DNA of 12,093 bases. Source: Candidatus Aminicenantota bacterium (GTDB taxonomy: Bacteria > Acidobacteriota > Aminicenantia > UBA2199). The translations under genes and the position numbers were made by a program. Positions 6,413 to 12,093 of the stretch are shown piece after piece; position 1 is the first letter of the stretch, and each line of letters begins with the position of its first letter. A model generated the notes under the pieces. That model was not told where the DNA came from. It ran no database searches and saw only the letters and a list, made by a program, of their open reading frames with translations. Location: contig JAHELQ010000115.1 of NCBI GenBank assembly GCA_024644125.1, positions 1 to 12,093 on the forward strand, in the 5' to 3' direction.

Positions 6413-8111
6413 AAGCGGTTGTCAGATCCAATTTGGTTTCCCGTTCGTACAATACGCCGGAACTCCAGATATAATTCAATTTGTCCCATTCAGCGGCAGA
6501 GCGGACATCAGGGAAAAAACCGGAGCCTTTGTAGTTGGCGCTAGTGTTGCATAACAAGGGAACCCCGCTCAGCGCCTCATACTTCATCAGCAATTCTGCG
6601 ATAGTGGGATTTTCAGAGGAATTCACCGTCTGCAAACGTGCCGTACCGTCCAGATGGACCACCGCCTGGATTTTGTCCAACCATTGGGGTCGCACCTGAT
6701 GGTCGAACAGCATATAGGGATCCGGAGTTCCGGGATCGAAAATCTCCACCGCCCTATCTTCCAGACAGATGGGCGACACTGGACGATAATCTTCCCGTTG
6801 CTTGGCCACATTCAATAGATCCTTCATGGTTCCAGACACAGCCGGAGCCAGTATGCTGCGATTCCCCAACGCCCGGGGACCCAATTCAGCGCAACCATTG
6901 ACCACCACCACCGGTTCGCCTTCGTTGTGCAGCAACAACGCCAATTCCCGCACGGAACACTCTTTTTTCCTCCAACCGGACGACGGCGCCGCCTCTTTGT
7001 GGACCGGTCCGCTATACACGCTCCAATCCAGGGCGCAACCGCCGGACCTCACCGCCATGGCGGAGCAAGCCATGCCCAACGCGCTACCGGAATCGTTGGG
7101 GAACGGAGGTACATACACCTGTTTGAACAATCCTGAATTGCGAATGGCGGAATTCCACTTGATGTTCAATCCACATCCGCCGGAAATGCAGAGGTTCCCG
7201 CTCCTGGCTCCCGAACGCTTGATTTTCTTGGCCAATTTCTCCAGCAACATGTTCTCTAGATAGACATGGAAGGAGACCAGAATATCCTCGTCCGAATAAC
7301 CGTTGCCCGCCACCCGGCGCTTGAACTCGTTGGCCAGCACATTGGCGAACCCCATGGGGGCGTCGTATTTGGTGCGGTAGATCTCTTCGAAATGGGGCAG
7401 CAATTCTTGCTGCGGCTGACCCAGCGCGATGTAGGCCATCACTTTGCCCGCCACCGACAGATTGTCCCTGGCAAAGCTCCCCTGCACCTTGAAGGGACCG
7501 AAATGTTGGGAAAAAATAGTGTAGATATTGCCGATCAACAAAAAGATTGGCCCCAGGTTCTCGATTTTGAGTCCATCGGGATTGATATAGTAGAGCCGTG
7601 GATACATGCCGCCGTCCCATACCAGTACATAGGCATCTTCGCGCCCCAAGGCGAAAGGGCTGGAGCAATAGGCGCTCATAATATGACCGGTGGCGTGCAA
7701 AAAGCTCGAGTATTCCAACGGCCGACCTCCGATATGGAGGCCGGAGAACCTCCTCTCCTGGAGCACATCGTCCGCCAGTGTGTTTTCCCTGTAAGCCGCC
7801 ACATCCAACTTGAACTCACGGCCGATATCCTTGACCGCCAACCGGTTGCGGTCGTCACCGATCTCCAGACGGGGTTGCAACGCCAGCGCGTCCTGGTCCG
7901 TCCCGCCCCAGCCGTCCACGGCGAACACATCGATATCCTCCGGCTGGTAGCCATAGTCCGCCAGAATCCCGCTGACGTCGGCGGTGTCCTCGATGCTGGT
8001 GAAGCGTGGATTGTTGTTCATTTTTTCCATTTCCACACAAAAAACCAGTTTGTGATCGTCAATTAAAGCGACTGCTCCATCATGGGTGAATTTAATTCCG
8101 CAATATAACAT
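6411..8111 (-). CDS. O-carbamoyltransferase of the NodU/CmcH/TobZ family (566 aa)
   Basis: In the characterised family, carbamoyl phosphate and ATP give carbamoyl-adenylate, and the carbamoyl group is then moved to a hydroxyl. Typical motifs are visible: THDGAVAL (9-16) in the Kae1-like half; FLHATGHIMSAY (137-148), with His139 and His143 at the metal-ligand HxxxH; CISGGCGLNIKWN (308-320); PPFPNDSGSALGMA (335-348) with Asp340; and the C-terminal blocks ELGPRALGNRSILAPA (409-424), KQREDYRPVSPICLED (437-452) and PLLCNTSANYKGSG (518-531). The length and motif order are normal for a complete enzyme. It starts with ATG, with AAGGAG 5 nt upstream, 27 nt after the first megasynthase. Context points to O-carbamoylation of the assembly-line product or a precursor; the serine hydroxyl and the KR-derived hydroxyl are candidate acceptors (inference). 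The family is certain, the acceptor is not. Confidence 0.93.
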   Translation of the reverse strand: MLYCGIKFTHDGAVALIDDHKLVFCVEMEKMNNNPRFTSIEDTADVSGILADYGYQPEDIDVFAVDGWGGTDQDALALQPRLEIGDDRNRLAVKDIGREFKLDVAAYRENTLADDVLQERRFSGLHIGGRPLEYSSFLHATGHIMSAYCSSPFALGREDAYVLVWDGGMYPRLYYINPDGLKIENLGPIFLLIGNIYTIFSQHFGPFKVQGSFARDNLSVAGKVMAYIALGQPQQELLPHFEEIYRTKYDAPMGFANVLANEFKRRVAGNGYSDEDILVSFHVYLENMLLEKLAKKIKRSGARSGNLCISGGCGLNIKWNSAIRNSGLFKQVYVPPFPNDSGSALGMACSAMAVRSGGCALDWSVYSGPVHKEAAPSSGWRKKECSVRELALLLHNEGEPVVVVNGCAELGPRALGNRSILAPAVSGTMKDLLNVAKQREDYRPVSPICLEDRAVEIFDPGTPDPYMLFDHQVRPQWLDKIQAVVHLDGTARLQTVNSSENPTIAELLMKYEALSGVPLLCNTSANYKGSGFFPDVRSAAEWDKLNYIWSSGVLYERETKLDLTTA

Positions 8112-8116
8112 CTCAG

Positions 8117-8122
8117 CTCCTT
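8117..8122 (-). promoter_or_regulatory. Ribosome binding site of the carbamoyltransferase
   Basis: On the minus strand AAGGAG stands 5 nt before the ATG at 8111-8109, in the 27-nt gap after the TAG of the first megasynthase. Confidence 0.7.
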
Positions 8123-8138
8123 ATTCGAAACGAGTCAT

Positions 8139-11100
8139 CTAGAACTCAATTCTTCTCTTCCTTGATTTTTTCTCTTCGGTGGTTTGATGCAAACGGTTCT
8201 CCAACACACGCCCCAGACTACGCACAGTCCGGTGGTCAAATAGATCCCGCACTTCGACAATTCCGGGAAACTTTTCCTGCAAAAAACCGAACAATCTAAT
8301 GAGTTTGAGGGAATCCCCACCAATGTCGAAAAACACGTCGTGAACCCCCACCCGCGGCTGATGGAGAATCCTCTGCCAGACCTCCACCAGAAACATTTCG
8401 GTATCGCTCTCCGGCGCCGCGTAATTGGAGTCGCTATCCATGGGGGCTCCAATTTTTTCCAGGGCTTTCACGTCCACCTTGCCGTTGGCGGTCAAGGGAA
8501 TCTCGTCCACCAGGACGAACCGGGCGGGGATCATGTAATCCGGGAGTTTCCCGGTCAAGTAGGATTTGACTTCCGCAATCTCGATGGGAGAGCCGGCTAC
8601 CACATAGGCGTGCAACGCCACATCGCCCCCTTGTTTGACCGCCAGCGCCACAGCGTCGCGAATCCGCCCATAGCCCAGCAGGCAGCGGCGAATTTCCTCC
8701 GGCTCGATGCGGAAGCCCCGAATCTTTATTTGTTGGTCGATACGTCCCAAATATTCAATGTCGCCATCCGCCAACCGCCGCGCCAAATCGCCGGTACGAT
8801 ACACCCGCTCGTCGAGCCCGGCGGCCTCGTCCCGCAGACACACAAAACTTCGGTCCGTGAGCTCCTGTCTGTTGACATAACCGCGGGCCAAACCCACGCC
8901 GGCGATCAACAATTCCCCCGCCACTCCGGGGGGAACCAGCCTCAGCTCCCTATCCACGATATAGAGGCGGATATTGTCGATGGGCTTGCCGATGGGGATA
9001 CGGTCCAATTGTTCATGACAGGGAACGTCGAAATAGGAGACATCCACTGTTGCCTCCGTTGGACCGTACAAATTCGCCAACCGCGTGCCGTTGGCCTCCC
9101 CCAATGTGCGGTTGAACAATTCCCCCAACGTCACAGGGAGCACTTCCCCGCTACTGAACACCACCTGAAGGGACGCCAGCGCGGAAAGGTCGCCATGAGC
9201 GGCCATATATTCCAAAAAGGCCCTCATCATAGAGGGGACAAAATGGATATGAGTCACCGCGAATTGTTTGACGCAGCGGGCAATGACAGTGGGGTCGCCC
9301 TGGGCCCCGGGGGGCAGTAAGCCCAGAGATGCTCCGGCCAGCGACCACCAGAACAACTCCCAAACCGACACGTCGAAACCGATGGATGTCTTCTGCAACA
9401 GCGCGCAGCCTTCGGTCAAGGGATAGGCCCGTTGCATCCAATGAATGCGGTTCAACACCGAATGATGCTCGATTAACGCCCCTTTGGGCCGGCCGGTGGA
9501 ACCGGAGGTGTAGATAATGTAGGCGGCGTCGTGGGAATCAGGGGTATAAGCCGATGGGTCCGGGTCGCCGGTTGCATGGAAATCGAAGGTGTCCAGACAC
9601 AGAATCACTTCGCCACCGACGGCATCCTTCATATCCTCCGCCCACCGGGAATTGGTCAATAAAAGTGCGGCGTCGCTGTCTCTCAGCATATAATCCACCC
9701 GTTGCCGCGGATATTCGGGATTCACCGGCAAATATACGGCTCCGGCTTTCAACACCGCGAATATTGCGGCCATTAACTGCACTGAGCGACGCAACAGAAC
9801 CGCCACCACCATACCGGGCCTCACACCCTTTTGTCCAAGGTGGTGAGCCAAACAACCTACCATGCGCTCCAGATCTCCGTACGAGATCCTCTTGACCTCC
9901 CCTTCGCCGCCGGGGCCGTCGAAATATTCAAGAGCCACGGCGGATCCGTCCTTTTGAGCCCGGGACGACAATAATTGGGGAATAGTGGTGGAGTCGGGAT
10001 ATGGGGCCGATGTATCATTGCAAATCTTCGCCACCCGCCGCCGTTCCTCCACTGACATCACAAACACGTCTTTCAATAGGACATCGTTGTCCGCTGCCAC
10101 CTGCTGGACAACTCGGGAAAAATAAGAGACAAACCGTTCCACTGTACGCCTCTCGAACAGGGCGGTGCAATATTCGAACACGCACGTGATTCTATCCCCC
10201 GCTTCGTAGGCTTGCAGGGTTAGATCATATTTTGCCACTGTTTGTCGTGTCGTTTGCGGCAAATCTGCGCCTCCTGCCGGCCGCTGGTCCGCGGCGGACT
10301 CGAAACTCTGCCAGTCGAACATTACGTCGAACAAGGCGTTGCGACTCATATCCCGTTTCACATCCAATGTTTGCACCAGATCCTCGTAAGGATAAACCGC
10401 GTGAGCCAACGCTTGAACAGCCCGTGCCCTGGTTTCCCTCAGAAAACCGGCGAAGCTTTTGCCAGCGACGGGGAACAACCGCAACGCCAGCATGTTGATG
10501 AACACCCCCATGATGGAACCGCTGTCCGGGTGGTTCCGTCCGGTGGTGGGAGTGCCCATCACGACATCCTCCTGGTTGGACATTTTGCCCAAAAACAAGG
10601 CGAACAATGCGCTGAATAGCATAAACAGCGTCATATCAAATTCCCGCGCCAACTGTTTCAAAGCTGTCGCAACGTCGCTATCCAGATAAAACGGCACAGA
10701 GTCGCCTTCAAAGCTCTGGACCGCGGGCCGCGAAAAATCCACAGGCATTTCCAACACCGGAATCTCTCCAGCAAATTCCCGTAGCCAATAATTCTCGTGC
10801 TCCCGAAGTCCCTCATCAAAACCAGACCGTTTCGTCCATTCAGAATAGTCCCGATATTGATAGGCCACCGGCTCCAGCGCTTCGCCCGCCAATAGGCGCG
10901 ACATCTCGTCCTTGAAAATGCCGAAAGAAACTCCGTCGGTGATAATATGATGAATATCCAACAACAATAAGGAACGCTCCTGTTGAAGCTTGATTAACCC
11001 CACCCGGAACAACGGTGGAGTATCCAACTGGTGGGGCCGAACAAATCTCGCAACCATGCTTTGGAGAGAGTCGGGTTCGTCCTGGTGATAGCTATCCGAT

Positions 11101-12093
11101 AAATCTTCTACCTGAAATTGGACTGTCTCATGAATCTTCTGCACAGCAGTTTCCCCCAGCAGCGCGAAGGATGTGCGCAACGCTTCGTGACGTTGAATGA
11201 TCCTCTGGAACGCCGGCATCAACGTCTCCCTTTGCCAATCGCCCCGTAGGGGAATGATCTGGAATTGGTTGTAGGCGATACCCTGGGGATTCATCCATTG
11301 CAACACAAACAGCCGTTGTTGAGCCGAGGAGAGGAGATAGTGATCCTTTTTCTCGCTAAAGGGCAATGGCTCAGGCCCCGCTTGCGCCTCGCCCCCTCTA
11401 ACGCGGACGGCCAAGCGCCTGGGTGTCGAACTTTCCAGCACATCCACCACTGTCAACGGGACACGCAACTTTTTTTGCAGCAACGCCACCACAGAGACCG
11501 CTTTCAACGAATCCCCGCCCAGCTCCAGAAAATCATCTTCCGCTCCAATGGAGGAAAATCCCAGGATCTGGCCCCACACCCGACTGATAGTCGATTCCAG
11601 ATCGTTGTCCGGCGGGACATACTCATTGAGCAGTTGCGGGCGCTCTATTCCAGCCGACACTTTTGCTGAATCCTCTTCGATTGGCTCAACCGCCTCCTGG
11701 AGGGACGCCAGTTTTTCCCACCGCTGTCTACGGGATTCCAGGTCTGCGGCGGTGGAGATCACAATGCGGTGGACGGCCGGTGTTTTCAGTATCAATTCGA
11801 TGGCCTGCCCTGCCTCCCGAATCCCCATTCCATCCCAACCGATGCTGAGCCACCAGCAAGAGGATGTCCGGGAGGAATTGGCCAGATTTACAGCCCGGAC
11901 TCCGGCATCCAGAAAGGCGTTTGCCGCCGTGTAAGCGGCGAATTTCAAACCCCCCAGCACCGAGGCGATGGAGGACATGATAAAGCAAAAATCCAGTGAA
12001 CGATGCCTGAACAACTGATTCAATACTATCAGCCCTTCGGCTTTGCCCCCCAATTGAAGTTCCACTTGCCGGCGGCTAAGGCGATCCACAGTC
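8139..12093 (-). CDS. Hybrid PKS-NRPS megasynthase, C-terminal part: KR - ACP - C - A(Ser) - PCP (5' end outside window)
   Basis: The reading frame is open to the right edge. The GTG at 12089 is an internal codon, because the protein is already inside a ketoreductase there. Residue numbers below count from 12089. The domains are KR end (1 to about 120; K16, S40, Y53, N57), ACP (about 157-232; S194 in LGGDSLKAV), C (about 250-690; HHIITDG at 380-386), A (about 700-1215) and PCP (about 1222-1300; S1260 in IGGDSLKLI). The A domain has TSGSTGRPKG (861-870), NLYGPTEA (1006-1013), YRTGDL (1097-1102) and Lys1204 in LTANGKVD. Pocket residues D906, V907, W910, H949, F978, S980, L1007, V1015, D1016 and K1204 match the EntF-type serine code. 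The protein ends in a short basic tail, EEKKSRKRRIEF, with no thioesterase or reductase, so the chain must leave to another protein. It reduces a polyketide beta-ketone and then amidates the chain onto L-serine. A PKS module with KS and AT should lie upstream. Confidence 0.96.
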   Translation of the reverse strand, partial: TVDRLSRRQVELQLGGKAEGLIVLNQLFRHRSLDFCFIMSSIASVLGGLKFAAYTAANAFLDAGVRAVNLANSSRTSSCWWLSIGWDGMGIREAGQAIELILKTPAVHRIVISTAADLESRRQRWEKLASLQEAVEPIEEDSAKVSAGIERPQLLNEYVPPDNDLESTISRVWGQILGFSSIGAEDDFLELGGDSLKAVSVVALLQKKLRVPLTVVDVLESSTPRRLAVRVRGGEAQAGPEPLPFSEKKDHYLLSSAQQRLFVLQWMNPQGIAYNQFQIIPLRGDWQRETLMPAFQRIIQRHEALRTSFALLGETAVQKIHETVQFQVEDLSDSYHQDEPDSLQSMVARFVRPHQLDTPPLFRVGLIKLQQERSLLLLDIHHIITDGVSFGIFKDEMSRLLAGEALEPVAYQYRDYSEWTKRSGFDEGLREHENYWLREFAGEIPVLEMPVDFSRPAVQSFEGDSVPFYLDSDVATALKQLAREFDMTLFMLFSALFALFLGKMSNQEDVVMGTPTTGRNHPDSGSIMGVFINMLALRLFPVAGKSFAGFLRETRARAVQALAHAVYPYEDLVQTLDVKRDMSRNALFDVMFDWQSFESAADQRPAGGADLPQTTRQTVAKYDLTLQAYEAGDRITCVFEYCTALFERRTVERFVSYFSRVVQQVAADNDVLLKDVFVMSVEERRRVAKICNDTSAPYPDSTTIPQLLSSRAQKDGSAVALEYFDGPGGEGEVKRISYGDLERMVGCLAHHLGQKGVRPGMVVAVLLRRSVQLMAAIFAVLKAGAVYLPVNPEYPRQRVDYMLRDSDAALLLTNSRWAEDMKDAVGGEVILCLDTFDFHATGDPDPSAYTPDSHDAAYIIYTSGSTGRPKGALIEHHSVLNRIHWMQRAYPLTEGCALLQKTSIGFDVSVWELFWWSLAGASLGLLPPGAQGDPTVIARCVKQFAVTHIHFVPSMMRAFLEYMAAHGDLSALASLQVVFSSGEVLPVTLGELFNRTLGEANGTRLANLYGPTEATVDVSYFDVPCHEQLDRIPIGKPIDNIRLYIVDRELRLVPPGVAGELLIAGVGLARGYVNRQELTDRSFVCLRDEAAGLDERVYRTGDLARRLADGDIEYLGRIDQQIKIRGFRIEPEEIRRCLLGYGRIRDAVALAVKQGGDVALHAYVVAGSPIEIAEVKSYLTGKLPDYMIPARFVLVDEIPLTANGKVDVKALEKIGAPMDSDSNYAAPESDTEMFLVEVWQRILHQPRVGVHDVFFDIGGDSLKLIRLFGFLQEKFPGIVEVRDLFDHRTVRSLGRVLENRLHQTTEEKKSRKRRIEF
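8190..8426 (-). other. Peptidyl carrier domain at the C-terminus of the first megasynthase
   Basis: Residues about 1222-1300 form a carrier domain with phosphopantetheine Ser1260 in FFDIGGDSLKLI, followed only by a charged tail of about 16 residues. It should hold the acyl-Ser intermediate before transfer to the KS of the second megasynthase. Confidence 0.9.
8445..9992 (-). other. Adenylation domain predicted to activate L-serine
   Basis: Residues about 700-1215 contain all the usual adenylation core motifs, and the ten pocket positions read D-V-W-H-F-S-L-V-D-K. I placed them from A4 (GFDVSVWELF), the THIHFVPSM strand, VVFSSGEVLP, NLYGPTEATVDVSY and the A10 lysine. That string is the established serine code, for example of EntF. 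There is no inserted methyltransferase or epimerase. Confidence 0.88.
10020..11342 (-). other. Condensation domain accepting a polyketide chain
   Basis: Residues about 250-690 begin with LLSSAQQRLFVLQ, then RHEALRTSF, the catalytic HHIITDG (His381 at the general base position), YRDYSEW, and MGTPTTGRNHPDSGSIMGVFINMLALR. The donor domain immediately upstream is the PKS-type carrier, so it joins a beta-hydroxyacyl (or further processed) chain to seryl-PCP. Confidence 0.9.
11394..11621 (-). other. Acyl carrier domain following the ketoreductase
   Basis: Residues about 157-232 form a carrier domain with Ser194 in FLELGGDSLKAVSVV. Its place directly between KR and C makes it the carrier of the reduced polyketide intermediate. 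Confidence 0.9.
11730..12093 (-). other. C-terminal end of a PKS ketoreductase domain (partial)
   Basis: K16, S40, Y53 and N57 reproduce the exact spacing of the K-S-Y-N tetrad of type I PKS ketoreductases, in GGKAEG, IMSSIAS and AAYTAANAFLDA, so the domain looks catalytically competent. The A-type marker Trp eight residues before the Tyr is absent (Leu45). The LDD region that would mark B-type lies outside the window. Confidence 0.88.

Noticed and set aside
7266..8066. Plus-strand open frame of 266 codons
   Set aside because: It is antisense to the carbamoyltransferase, with low-complexity His/Gln/Val-rich translation typical of a shadow frame.
8340..9320. Plus-strand open frame of 326 codons
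   Set aside because: It lies wholly antisense to the Ser adenylation domain and PCP, and its translation shows no recognisable domain. It is a codon-bias shadow.
12087..12089. GTG at 12089 as the true start of the first megasynthase
   Set aside because: The frame is still open upstream (ACT codon at 12092-12090) and the protein would begin in the middle of a ketoreductase fold, so this is an internal codon of a gene cut by the window edge.

Overview
The window is the interior of one modular hybrid polyketide/non-ribosomal-peptide biosynthetic locus. Everything readable lies on the minus strand in a single tight gene train, with gaps of about -4 to +30 nt. In transcription order it holds: (1) the 3' part of a PKS-NRPS megasynthase (KR-ACP-C-A-PCP, open at the right edge); (2) a NodU/CmcH/TobZ-type O-carbamoyltransferase; (3) a radical SAM enzyme resembling archaeosine-synthase subunit RaSEA (COG1244/TIGR01210-like); (4) a fold-type I PLP aminotransferase resembling capreomycidine-synthase-type enzymes; (5) a second megasynthase (KS, degenerate AT, ACP, ACP, C); and (6) the first 38 codons of a further protein, running off the left edge, whose start looks like a cobalamin-binding radical SAM enzyme.

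Assembly-line logic. The first megasynthase reduces a polyketide intermediate. Its KR retains a correctly spaced K-S-Y-N tetrad. It then condenses the acyl chain with an amino acid, and the adenylation pocket residues spell DVWHFSLVDK, the classical serine code. No thioesterase follows, so the Ser-extended chain should pass to the second megasynthase. There an intact-looking KS (Cys162, His296, His337) is followed by an acyltransferase remnant without its catalytic serine, tandem carrier domains and a C-terminal condensation domain with no adenylation partner in the same protein. The extender unit must therefore come from a separate or in-trans acyltransferase, and the last condensation domain needs an acceptor supplied by another protein or by a free amine.

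Tailoring. The carbamoyltransferase implies a carbamate on a hydroxyl; the serine side chain and the KR-derived beta-hydroxyl are the two candidates visible here. The two radical SAM proteins and the aminotransferase are inserted between or after the megasynthase genes, and the RaSEA-like enzyme and the aminotransferase share an ATGA stop/start overlap. They probably make an unusual amino-acid or amine building block, or modify the chain. I do not recognise the product.

Organism. Good Shine-Dalgarno sites (AGGAG/GGAGG), two GTG starts, moderately high GC and compact operon structure point to a bacterium. Nothing in the window fixes the phylum. No RNA genes, insertion sequences, CRISPR arrays, promoters or terminators are visible, and there is no non-coding stretch over 31 bases.
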